From positions 1 through 64,000 of the forward strand of contig NZ_JAUTWS010000026.1 in assembly GCF_030657435.1 (NCBI RefSeq): a stretch of DNA of 64,000 bases, read 5' to 3'. The translations under genes were made by a program, and so were the position numbers. Below the pieces are notes generated by a model, which worked only from the letters and a program-made list of their open reading frames with translations, had not been told where the DNA came from and searched no databases. The stretch is from Paracraurococcus lichenis (GTDB lineage Bacteria > Pseudomonadota > Alphaproteobacteria > Acetobacterales > Acetobacteraceae). Every line of letters begins with the position of its first letter. Position 1 is the stretch's first letter. Of the stretch, positions 1 through 9,199 are shown one piece after another.

Positions 1-39
1 ATTACAAACTCACAGGGGACCGGCGCCGCGCCTGCCGCG

Positions 40-1862
<1,823 letters not shown>

Positions 1863-1863
<1 letters not shown>

Positions 1864-3215
1864 CAGGAAGCGTCCTTCTTCTTGCCCTTGAAGCCCCGGC
1901 CGGGCTTCGTCGCCTGCCGCCCGCGGGCGACCGCCAGCGCGTCGTCCGGCACGTCCTCGGTGATCACGCTGCCGGCCGCGACCAGCGCGCGGTCGCCGAC
2001 GCGCACCGGCGCGACCAGGGCGGTGTCGCTGCCGATGAAGGCGCCGGCACCGATCTCGGTCCGGTGCTTGTGCAGGCCGTCGTAATTGCAGGTGATCGTC
2101 CCGGCGCCGATGTTGGCACCGGCGCCGACCGTCACGTCGCCCAGATAGGTCAGGTGGTTGGCCTTGGCGCCCTCGGCCAGGGTCGCCGCCTTCAGCTCGA
2201 CGAAATTCCCCACATGCGCCCCGCGCCCCACTTCCGTCCCCGGCCGCAGCCGGGCGAAGGGGCCAATGATGGCGCCGCTGCGCACCGTGCAGCCCTCGAG
2301 GTGGGAGAAGGCACGGATCTCGACCTCGTCCTCCACCGCGACACCCGGACCGAACACGACGTTGGGGCCGATCGTCACGTCCTGGCCGAGGCGGGTGTCC
2401 CAGGAGAGGAACACCGTCTCCGGCGCCACCAGCGTCGCGCCGCCCGCCATGGCGGCCGCGCGCAGCCGCGCCTGCATCCCGGCCTCGAGCAGCGCGAGCT
2501 CCGCGCGGCTATTGGCGCCGGCAAGCTCGGCCTCCTCCGCCTCCTCCGCCACCACCCGCCGGCCATCCGCGACGGCGAGGCCGACGATGTCGGTCAGGTA
2601 GTACTCGCCCTTGGCATTGTCGTTGCCGACCGCATCCAGCCAGCGGAAGAGGTCCTGCGCCGGCGCGCAGACCACGCCGGCATTGCAGAGGCCTATCGCC
2701 CGCTCCGCCTCGCTCGCATCCGCCCATTCGACGATGCGCGCGACGTCACCGGCTTCGTCCTGCACCACGCGGCCATAGCGACCGGGATCGGCCGGCCGCA
2801 TCGCCAGCAGCGCCATGCCCGGGGCACCCCGCCGCGCCGCCGCCTCGGACCCCTCGCCTGCCCCGGCGCGACGGGCGACCAGCCGGCGGATGGTCGGCAG
2901 CGTGATCAGCGGGTTGTCGGCATAGAGCACCGCGACATCGCCATCGAAATCGCGCAGCAGCGGCGCGGCCATCCGCGCGGCATGGCCGGTGCCCAGCCGC
3001 TCGGCCTGCACCACCGTCGCATGCGGCGCTACGGCCTTCTCCAGCGCCGGCATCCCCGGCCCGACCACCACCACGATGCGGTCGAAGACCTGCTCGCAGG
3101 TGGCGACGAGGTGATTGATCATCGGCCGGCCGGCGACCGGGTGCATCGCCTTCGGCAGCGCGCTCCGCATGCGGGTGCCAAGGCCGGCGGCGAGGATGAC
3201 GGCTGCGACGGGCAT
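1863..3215 (-). CDS. glmU: Bifunctional GlmU: N-acetylglucosamine-1-P uridyltransferase / glucosamine-1-P acetyltransferase
   Basis: GlmU acetylates GlcN-1-P and then uridylates it to UDP-GlcNAc, feeding the mur genes and lpxC further along the window. The N-terminal nucleotidyltransferase has LAAGLGTRM near residues 8-16 and Lys22. The C-terminal half is a left-handed beta-helix of hexapeptide repeats (from about 250). I chose the ATG at 3215 (450 aa, MPVAAVILAAG) because GGAG sits five bases upstream; a longer reading from 3248 adds 11 residues not expected in the family. The stop overlaps the glmS start by one base. It is transcribed divergently from gph across a 149-base region that holds a nested dyad. 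Confidence 0.97.
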
Positions 3216-3291
3216 GGCTTCTCCGGTAGTCTCTCGCAGGCCGCGCAAGCAAGGGGCCGCTGTTCAACATACATTGCCGGTCATTGGGAGT

Positions 3292-3336
3292 CTGCAATCC
3301 TTCAGGTGAGGCACGTGCCTCCGGCGCGGATTGCAG
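3292..3336. promoter_or_regulatory. Nested dyad symmetry in the glmU-gph divergent region
   Basis: A perfect 9-base inverted repeat, CTGCAATCC (3292-3300) and GGATTGCAG (3328-3336), encloses a perfect 14-base palindrome, GAGGCACGTGCCTC (3308-3321). It lies between the divergent starts of glmU (3215) and gph (3365), where an operator for either promoter could sit. It could also form a hairpin in the gph leader. No regulator can be named from the sequence. Confidence 0.5.
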
Positions 3337-3364
3337 GACGCGGCCGGGCGCGGTAGGCCGGGCC

Positions 3365-4015
3365 ATGCCCCGCCTTGCCGTCTTCGACCTGGATGGCACG
3401 CTGGTCGACAGCGCGCCCGACATCCACGCTGCCCTCGACCGCCTGATGGCGGCGGAAGGCCGCCCGCCCTTCACGCGGGCGGAGGTCACGGCGATGATCG
3501 GCGACGGCGTGCGGGTCCTGGTGCAGCGCGCCACCACGGCACGCGGGCTGGAGTTCACCGAGGACCGCCTCGCCCGCTTCACCGCCGACTATACCGCACG
3601 GGCGGCCGAGCGGACCGTGCTCTTCCCCGGCATCGCGGAGGCGCTGGCGGCGCTTCAGGCGGCAGGCTGGGCGCTCGCGGTCTGCACCAACAAGCCGGCG
3701 GCGGCCACCGCGGCGCTGCTCGCGGCCCTCGGCCTGGAGGGCCGCTTCGCCGCGGTCGGCGGCGGGGACAGCTTCCCCGTGCGCAAGCCCGATCCCGGCC
3801 ACCTGCTGGGCACGCTGCGGGCGGCGGGCGGCGATCCGGCGCGGGCCGTCATGATCGGCGACCACCGCAACGACGTGCTGGCGGCGCGCGGCGCGGGCCT
3901 GCCCTGTCTCTTCGCCGGCTGGGGCTACGGCACGCCGGCCATGGCCGAGGGTGCTGCCGCCACCCTGGCCCGGCCGGAGGCGCTAGTCCCGGTGCTGCGC
4001 CAGTTCCTGCCCTGA
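3365..4015 (+). CDS. gph: HAD-family phosphoglycolate phosphatase
   Basis: This cytosolic HAD-superfamily phosphatase probably hydrolyses 2-phosphoglycolate from DNA repair or oxygenase side reactions. The 216-aa product opens with the HAD motif I FDLDGTLVDSAPD (nucleophile Asp8, acid/base Asp10). Motif II is VCTNKP, the motif III Lys lies near VRKPDP, and motif IV is MIGDHRNDVLAARGAG. The ATG at 3365 places motif I at the expected N-terminal position; an in-frame start at 3284 would add 27 unsupported residues. The last 33 bases overlap the convergent DUF3108 gene. Other HAD phosphatases of this subfamily act on pyrophosphate or similar substrates, so the exact substrate is inferred. Confidence 0.9.
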   Translation: MPRLAVFDLDGTLVDSAPDIHAALDRLMAAEGRPPFTRAEVTAMIGDGVRVLVQRATTARGLEFTEDRLARFTADYTARAAERTVLFPGIAEALAALQAAGWALAVCTNKPAAATAALLAALGLEGRFAAVGGGDSFPVRKPDPGHLLGTLRAAGGDPARAVMIGDHRNDVLAARGAGLPCLFAGWGYGTPAMAEGAAATLARPEALVPVLRQFLP

Positions 4016-4801
4016 GCGGAGCGGCGTGACACCGGTCAGCGTCACCCGGACCGTGCCCAACCAGCGCGAGGGCAGCTCGATCCGCACCGGGATGGCCGGA
4101 CGGTCCGGCAGCGGCCGCGCCAGCCAGGCGGTGGCGCGCTGGGGCTTCCTCACTTCCTCCGCGTCGCGGTCGAGCCGCACGCCGGCCAGCACCCGGCTTT
4201 CGAAGCCGCAGCGCAGCGATTCCCCGGTGAAAGCGCCGGCAAGCTGCAGCGGCTGCACGCCCTCGGTCCAGGCGGTCACGTCGCTGCGGCGGCGGCCGTC
4301 ATAGACCGCGGCGGCGCCCTCGCACCGCCCGGTCAGGGTGACGGCGCGGGCCAGCTTCGCCAGGGCCGAGAGCGTGTCCATCGTCCCGCGCCGCAGCGGC
4401 TCCGGCACCGGCTCGCGGTCCGGCTCCACCGGCTCCAGCCGTTGCAGCGATGGCTGGCCGGGCGAGAGCCAGTCCATCGCCACCTCCCGCCGTTCGCCGC
4501 GCCAGACACCCTCCAGCCGGTAGCGCAGCGGCATCGGCTCCGCTCCGCGCCAGGCGCCTTCGGCCAGGGTCACCGTCTCGGTACGGGAGAGCGCGCCGGC
4601 GAGCCCGACGGACTTGGTCCGCGCCAGGATACGGTAGCGCGGGCCGCCGGCATCGAGTTCGGCCTCCACGTCCATCACGTGCAGGCCGGCGAAGCGGATC
4701 TCGTAGCGCGCGAGGAGCGGGTCGGCCCATGCCGCGCCTGGCACCAGGGCGAGGAGCCCGGCGGCGCAGCCGGCCAGAAGGGGTCGCCGGGACGAGGCCA
4801 T
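3983..4801 (-). CDS. DUF3108 domain-containing exported protein
   Basis: A 272-aa protein of the DUF3108 family, whose members are periplasmic and of unknown function. A signal peptide is visible (MASSRRPLLAGCAAGLL... ending AWA before DP). The mature part has the beta-rich pattern of the family: RYEIRFAGLHVMDVEAEL, a RTKSVGLAG segment and a repeated V-T/E-L alternation. I start it at the ATG at 4801, directly before the signal peptide; the 14 extra residues possible upstream are arginine-rich. The 3' end overlaps gph by 33 bases in convergent orientation. I cannot name a substrate or partner. Confidence 0.8.
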   Translation of the reverse strand: MASSRRPLLAGCAAGLLALVPGAAWADPLLARYEIRFAGLHVMDVEAELDAGGPRYRILARTKSVGLAGALSRTETVTLAEGAWRGAEPMPLRYRLEGVWRGERREVAMDWLSPGQPSLQRLEPVEPDREPVPEPLRRGTMDTLSALAKLARAVTLTGRCEGAAAVYDGRRRSDVTAWTEGVQPLQLAGAFTGESLRCGFESRVLAGVRLDRDAEEVRKPQRATAWLARPLPDRPAIPVRIELPSRWLGTVRVTLTGVTPLRSGQELAQHRD

Positions 4802-4906
4802 GGCCAAGACATATCGGGCGCCGCCGCGGCGCCGCAAGCACACATCGGCGAGGCGGCGAGGGCGACGCGACGGGCCGGTCGCCGCACATCGGACCGCCGC
4901 CTTCGC

Positions 4907-4935
4907 TTGACACCACCTCCCGCCCCGCCTATTCC
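4907..4935 (+). promoter_or_regulatory. Promoter of tRNA-Val
   Basis: A perfect -35 TTGACA (4907-4912) is followed after 17 bases by TATTCC (4930-4935). The tRNA 5' end (4945) is nine bases further on, as expected for a short leader removed by RNase P. Confidence 0.65.
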
Positions 4936-4944
4936 CGGCCTCCC

Positions 4945-5019
4945 GGGCGCGTAGCTCAGCGGGAGAGCATTCGCTTCACACGCGAAGGGTCACAGGTTCA
5001 ATCCCTGTCGCGCCCACCA
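4945..5019 (+). tRNA. tRNA-Val (anticodon CAC)
   Basis: The cloverleaf is complete. The acceptor GGGCGCG pairs with CGCGCCC, followed by ACCA, so the CCA is encoded. The D arm has GCTC..GAGC, the anticodon stem is TTCGC/GCGAA with loop TTCACAC (anticodon CAC, reading GUG), and the T arm has GGTTCAATCC. The 75-base gene has its own promoter and stands alone between convergent genes. GUG is a major valine codon in this GC-rich genome. Confidence 0.97.
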
Positions 5020-5101
5020 TTTCCCCCGGTCCCTTCTTTTGGTCGGCAGCCTGTGCCATGCGCGGTCGTGGCCGGGTGGCGTACCTGCCATTGCGCGCCA
5101 C

Positions 5102-5120
5102 GGCCGGGTCAGGCCCGGCC
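5102..5120. terminator. Hairpin between tRNA-Val and the convergent ABC binding-protein gene
   Basis: GGCCGGG (5102-5108) and CCCGGCC (5114-5120) form a 7-bp stem with loop TCAGG. It could end transcription from both sides, but there is no T tract on either strand, so this is weak. Confidence 0.3.
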
Positions 5121-5147
5121 ATGGGCGGTTCGGCGATGGCCCCCCCG

Positions 5148-6392
5148 TCAGGCCTTCGCCATGGCGCAGGCGCCGTCCGCGATCGGACGGAAGGACCGCT
5201 CCGCCGAGGTCTCGGCCAGCACCTTGTAGACATCGCCGGGATTGCGGCTCTCGTTCGGCGCCTTGACCTGGAAGAGATAGGTCGGGTGCAGCTTGCGGCC
5301 ATCCCGGCGGATCTCGCCGATCCCGAAGCAATCATCATCCGTCGGCAATGCCTTCATCGCCGCCACCGTATCGCGGCCGGAGGCCTTGGCCTTCGCCACC
5401 CCGATCTGTGCCGCGGCCTTCAGGTAGTGCAGCAACCCGGCATAGTCGCCGGCGTGGTTGTGGCAGGGATAGGTATTGGCCGGAAGTTGCCCCTTCACCC
5501 GCTCCATGAAGGCGCGGGTGCGCGGGTTGAGGTCCCAGTAGAAGGTTTCTGTCTGGGTCAGCCCCTGCGCGGTGGGCAGGCCGAGCGCCATGACGCTGTT
5601 GATGTAGCCGGTCAGGCCGACGAAGCGCCGCCCGCCCTTCATCAGGCCGAATTCCTGCGCCTGCTTCACCGCATTCACGAAATCCGTCCCGGCGCCGAGG
5701 AAGGCGACGGCCTTGGCGCCGCTCGCCTGCGCCTTCAGCAGGAAGGCGGAGTAGTCGGTCGTCTCCGGGAAGGGATAGGCGACGGAGCCGAGCACCTTGC
5801 CGCCCGCGCCCTCGACCGAATGGGTGGTGTCCGCCTGCAGCATCTGGCCGAAGGCGTAGTTGGGCGTGATGAAGAACCAGCTATCCGCGCCGAGCCTGAC
5901 CAGCGGCTCCCCCGTCGCGTGCGACAGGCACCAGGTGTCGTAGCTCCAGTGGATGGAATTGGCGCTGCAATACTCGGAGGTCAGGGCGGAGGTCGCGGCG
6001 CCGGTGTTGATATGCGCCTTGTCCTTCGACTCCACGACGGATTTGAGGGCGATGGCCAGCGCCGAGTTGCTGACGCCGAGCACCATGTCCACGCCGTCCC
6101 GGTCGAACCACTGCCGGGCGATGGACAGGCCGACATCCGACTTGTTCTGGTGGTCGGCGACCAGCAGTTCGACGCCGATCCCGGGATGGGCGGCGGTGAA
6201 CTCGCGGATCGCCTGGCGGGCGCAGACGACGCTGGTCGGGCCGGCGATGTCGCGATAGGGGCCGGACATGTCGTGCAGCAGGCCGATGCGGAGCGTCTCC
6301 TCCGGCCTGCGGGTCTGCGCATGGACGAGGCGCGTGGCGCCGGCGGTGGCCAGCAGCGAGGCGCCGAGCACGGCGCGGCGTTGGACGGGCAT
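5148..6392 (-). CDS. ABC transporter substrate-binding protein, branched-chain amino acid/urea type (LivK-like)
   Basis: A periplasmic type I binding protein of 414 aa. The N-terminus has a twin-arginine (MPVQRRAVLGASLLATAG), suggesting Tat export, with cleavage near VHA/QT. The mature domain starts LRIGLLHDMSGPYRD, typical of the LivK/UrtA family, and shows the two-lobe pattern with the hinge segment AVAFLGAGTDF. AAGGAAG lies just before the ATG at 6392; the upstream in-frame extension is low-complexity arginine and glycine. No permease or ATPase genes are adjacent, so this is an orphan component. The ligand cannot be read from the sequence; amides, urea and branched-chain amino acids are all possible. 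Confidence 0.85.
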   Translation of the reverse strand: MPVQRRAVLGASLLATAGATRLVHAQTRRPEETLRIGLLHDMSGPYRDIAGPTSVVCARQAIREFTAAHPGIGVELLVADHQNKSDVGLSIARQWFDRDGVDMVLGVSNSALAIALKSVVESKDKAHINTGAATSALTSEYCSANSIHWSYDTWCLSHATGEPLVRLGADSWFFITPNYAFGQMLQADTTHSVEGAGGKVLGSVAYPFPETTDYSAFLLKAQASGAKAVAFLGAGTDFVNAVKQAQEFGLMKGGRRFVGLTGYINSVMALGLPTAQGLTQTETFYWDLNPRTRAFMERVKGQLPANTYPCHNHAGDYAGLLHYLKAAAQIGVAKAKASGRDTVAAMKALPTDDDCFGIGEIRRDGRKLHPTYLFQVKAPNESRNPGDVYKVLAETSAERSFRPIADGACAMAKA

Positions 6393-6410
6393 AGGCTTCC
6401 TTCCCTGGAC

Positions 6411-6442
6411 GCGGGCGGCCCGGTGTTTCCGGGTCCGCCCGC
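6411..6442. terminator. GC-rich hairpin between the EF-hand and ABC binding-protein genes
   Basis: GCGGGCGG plus CCCGG (6411-6423) face CCGGG plus CCGCCCGC (6429-6442) across a TGTTT loop, with one unpaired T at 6434. Both genes lie on the minus strand. The hairpin is 50 bases after the EF-hand stop and about 18 bases before the binding protein start, so it may terminate the first transcript or form a leader structure for the second. No T tract follows. Confidence 0.4.
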
Positions 6443-6495
6443 CGGGAAGTTCACCCTGTCGGCGCCCGCCTGACCAGGGTGCTTGCGCGGCCCGG

Positions 6496-7008
6496 TCAGC
6501 CCGGCTGCTGCGCCGGCGGCTGTCCGCCGGTCCCACGATGCTGGCGGCGCGGCGGGGCCGGCACCTCGTCGCGCGTCACGGCGCCGTCGCCATTGGCGTC
6601 GAAGGCGCGGAAGCGCGCCTCGGCCGCGGGCCGGATCTCCTCCAGCGTCACCACGCCGTCGCGGTTGGCATCCAGCGCGCGGAACATCATGCCGACCATG
6701 CGCTCGCGCTGCGGACCCTGCCCGCCCTCCGGCCGCGTGGCGTTCGGCCGCAGCCGGGCTTTCGCCATCTCCTGCTGCGTCAGGCTGCCGTCATGGTCGG
6801 GATCGGCGGCATTGAAGCGCTGCTGGATGACGGCCCAGGCCTCGTCCCAGGTGACGCGGCCGTCCTTGTTGGTATCGAACTGGTTGAACATCGCGCCCGC
6901 GCCGCGGGGACCCGGGCCCGCCTGGCCCGGCGCCGGCTGCGCCAGGGCCGGCGCGGCCGCGGCGGCGAGCAGGGCGGTGCCGAGCAGCGCCGTGCGGAAA
7001 GGTGTCAT
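6496..7008 (-). CDS. Secreted EF-hand calcium-binding protein with four EF loops
   Basis: A 170-aa exported protein with a signal peptide ([23 protein letters not shown]). Four canonical 12-residue EF loops are visible: DTNKDGRVTWDE (45-56), DPDHDGSLTQQE (69-80), DANRDGVVTLEE (113-124) and DANGDGAVTRDE (137-148). All keep Asp1, Gly6 and Glu12. The linkers are Pro/Gly/Gln rich, and the tail is RRQHRGTGGQPPAQQPG. AGGAGG precedes the ATG at 7008. It probably binds Ca2+ in the periplasm as two EF pairs. Such proteins are common in this order but their role is unknown, and nothing nearby identifies a partner. Confidence 0.88.
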   Translation of the reverse strand: MTPFRTALLGTALLAAAAAPALAQPAPGQAGPGPRGAGAMFNQFDTNKDGRVTWDEAWAVIQQRFNAADPDHDGSLTQQEMAKARLRPNATRPEGGQGPQRERMVGMMFRALDANRDGVVTLEEIRPAAEARFRAFDANGDGAVTRDEVPAPPRRQHRGTGGQPPAQQPG

Positions 7009-7082
7009 TGGCTTGTCCTCCTGTCGTTGCCCAACGGGCCTTGCCCATGCCGGATGCGCCTCGACTGTAACAAGGCCATGAC

Positions 7083-7121
7083 GGCGCCGGCGGAGTCGGG
7101 TGAGGAAGCGTAACCGGCGCC
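7083..7121. terminator. Inverted repeat downstream of the histidine phosphatase gene
   Basis: A perfect 8-base inverted repeat, GGCGCCGG (7083-7090) and CCGGCGCC (7114-7121), begins three bases past the phosphatase stop on the minus strand. It is a likely 3' stem for that operon. There is no run of T after it. Confidence 0.4.
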
Positions 7122-7123
7122 CG

Positions 7124-7702
7124 TCACGCCTCCTCGATGCGCCGCCAGGGTGTCAGCAGGCGCAGGCCGCTGCGGTCGAAGGCGAAGCAGTGCCCGCCGC
7201 CGCCCGGGGGCTGGTCCTCGGCGCGGGAGATGGGGAGGCCCGCCAGGCGGCAGCGCAGCAGGGCGCCGACGGCGCCATGGGCGATGATGGCGAGGTCGCC
7301 CGGCGGCGCCTCCGCCAGCGCCGCCGCGACCGCCGCGGCGATCCGCGCCTGGGCGTCCACGGCGCGTTCCCAGCCGCGGATGCTCTCCTCCGGGCGGGCG
7401 AAGAAGCGGTCGGCGGTCGCCTCGAACTCCGCGCCGGGCAGGTAGCCGGTGGCGCTGCGGTCGTTCTCGCCCAGCGCCTCCCGCACGAGCACCGGCAGGC
7501 CGAGGCGGGCGGCGAGCGGCGCCGCGGTCTCGCGCGCCTTGCGCTCGGCGCTGCTGAAGACCGCGACGAGGCCCGGCGCCCAGGGCCGCGCCGCGAGCAG
7601 CGCCGCGCGCCGCCGCCCGACCTCCGAGAGGCCCCAGTCCGGCACCGCTACCGCCGGGTCGATGGCGACCTCGGGATGGGTGACGAACCAGCCGGTGGCC
7701 AT
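7124..7702 (-). CDS. Histidine phosphatase family protein, atypical first motif
   Basis: A 192-aa protein of the phosphoglycerate mutase-like fold. It has FSSAERKARETA (phosphate-binding Arg), a conserved Glu region (LGENDRSATG) and the second catalytic His in IIAHGAVGALL. The first motif is VTHPEVAID rather than the usual RHGE: the catalytic His is present but the Arg before it is Thr. The flanking WGLSEVGRRRAA follows the family pattern. The ATG at 7702 shares one base with the TGA of the M20 peptidase gene, so the pair is coupled. It is probably a small-molecule or phosphoprotein phosphatase in the cytosol; the substrate is unknown. Confidence 0.8.
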   Translation of the reverse strand: MATGWFVTHPEVAIDPAVAVPDWGLSEVGRRRAALLAARPWAPGLVAVFSSAERKARETAAPLAARLGLPVLVREALGENDRSATGYLPGAEFEATADRFFARPEESIRGWERAVDAQARIAAAVAAALAEAPPGDLAIIAHGAVGALLRCRLAGLPISRAEDQPPGGGGHCFAFDRSGLRLLTPWRRIEEA

Positions 7703-9099
7703 CAGCCCTTCGGCGTCCCGGCTTCCCCCAGGTCCCACCACATCCCGGCGAAGGCCAGGATACCCTCCCGCGCCGGCGCGATCAGGAAATGCTCGTCCGG
7801 CCCGTGCTGCTTGCAGCCGTTGTAGCTGTGCGGCACCCAGACCAGCGGCACGCCGAGATGGTCGACGAAGACGTCGCCCGGCAGCCCGCCCGAGGAATTC
7901 GGGATGATCTGCACCCGCTCGCCGAGGCTCTGCTGCATGCTCTCCTGCGCCCAGCGCACCCAGGGATGGTTGGGCGGCGTGCGGCTGGCGGCCATGCGGA
8001 CGGTGCCGTTCTCGATCGCCACATCCTTGAAGCCGTGCTCGTCCAGGTGGCGGCGCAGCGCCGGGCCGAAGCCCTCCGGGTCGCTGTCCACGGTGTAGCG
8101 GATCTGGCAATGCGCGCGGGCATCGGGGGCCACGGCATTCACCGGGTTCTCCGGCCGGCCGCTGGTCATGGCGAGGACGATGAAGCTGTTCCAGCCATAG
8201 ATCTTCTCGGCCGGCGTCAGGCCCGGCTCGCCCCAGTCGGGGTCGATGCTCGCCGCCCCCTCGCCGCCGCCGACCGGGCAGCCCTGCAGCACCGCCCGCA
8301 CCTCGGCCGGGACGCCATTCCCCGGCAGCCAGTCCCGCACCAGGATTTTTCCGCGCGCATCCATGATGCTGCCAAGGGCATGGGTCAGCCGGACCGCGGG
8401 GTCAGTGGTCAGGCCGCCCCAATGGCCGGAATGCACCCCGCCCTCGCGCAGCCGCACGACGAGGTCGCAATGCCAGGTGCCGCGGGTGCCGGTGGCGATG
8501 GTCGGCATGCCCGGCTCGACGCGCGGGCCGTCGGAGGCGATCAGCACATCGGCCGCGAGCAGGTCGCGGTTGCGCGCGACGAAGTCGCGCAGGCCGGGCG
8601 AGCCGCGCTCCTCGCCCATCTCGATGACCAGCCTGACGTTGAAGCCGAGCCGGCCGCCGCGCTCGGCCAGCACCGCCTCGAGCGCCGCGAGGTTGAGCGC
8701 GTGCTGGCCCTTGTTGTCGGCGCTGCCGCGGCCATACCAGCGGTCGCCCTCCTCGATGAGTTCCCAGGGCTTGAGGCCGGCGCGCCACTGCTCGTCGAGG
8801 CCGCGGACGGTGTCGCCATGGCCGTAGAGCAGCACCGTCGGCCGCGACGGGTCCTCGATGCGCGCCGCGGTCAGGATGGGGCCGCAGCCGGCGACCGGGT
8901 TGGGGTGGATCGCCACGGAGAACCCCATGCCCTCGGCCCAGGGCCGGATCGCCGCATCAAGGTAGCGGTGCAATTCGGCCTCGAAGCCGGGCTCCTGCGC
9001 CGTCGAGCGAATGGCGACCAGATCGGCGAGGCGGGATCGGAACCCGCCCTCGTCGAAGACGGCGGCGGCGCGGGCAAGGGCGGCTTCGCGGCTCGGCAT
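7702..9099 (-). CDS. M20 family metallopeptidase (dipeptidase/ArgE-DapE type)
   Basis: A 465-aa cytosolic zinc peptidase. Visible motifs are LLYGHGDTVRG (zinc His and catalytic Asp), GRGSADNKGQ (bridging Asp) and IEMGEERGSPG (catalytic Glu and zinc Glu). A dimerisation insert follows with SGHWGG, and a late zinc His lies near WVPHSYNGCKQHGPDEH. The ATG at 9099 has GGGAG five bases upstream; a longer frame to 9141 adds arginine-rich residues. It belongs to the CNDP/dipeptidase branch, which cleaves dipeptides or N-acyl amino acids. Gene order with the oxoprolinase suggests peptide or cyclic-amide turnover, which is only an inference. Confidence 0.9.
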   Translation of the reverse strand: MPSREAALARAAAVFDEGGFRSRLADLVAIRSTAQEPGFEAELHRYLDAAIRPWAEGMGFSVAIHPNPVAGCGPILTAARIEDPSRPTVLLYGHGDTVRGLDEQWRAGLKPWELIEEGDRWYGRGSADNKGQHALNLAALEAVLAERGGRLGFNVRLVIEMGEERGSPGLRDFVARNRDLLAADVLIASDGPRVEPGMPTIATGTRGTWHCDLVVRLREGGVHSGHWGGLTTDPAVRLTHALGSIMDARGKILVRDWLPGNGVPAEVRAVLQGCPVGGGEGAASIDPDWGEPGLTPAEKIYGWNSFIVLAMTSGRPENPVNAVAPDARAHCQIRYTVDSDPEGFGPALRRHLDEHGFKDVAIENGTVRMAASRTPPNHPWVRWAQESMQQSLGERVQIIPNSSGGLPGDVFVDHLGVPLVWVPHSYNGCKQHGPDEHFLIAPAREGILAFAGMWWDLGEAGTPKG

Positions 9100-9199
9100 G
9101 GATGCTCCCGGGGCTCTGGCGCGCAGGATGCGCGGCCCCACGGGCTTTGCCCAGACACCCGCCGGGCCGGCAAGGGCCGCGCGGCGCCGCGGGCCCGGG

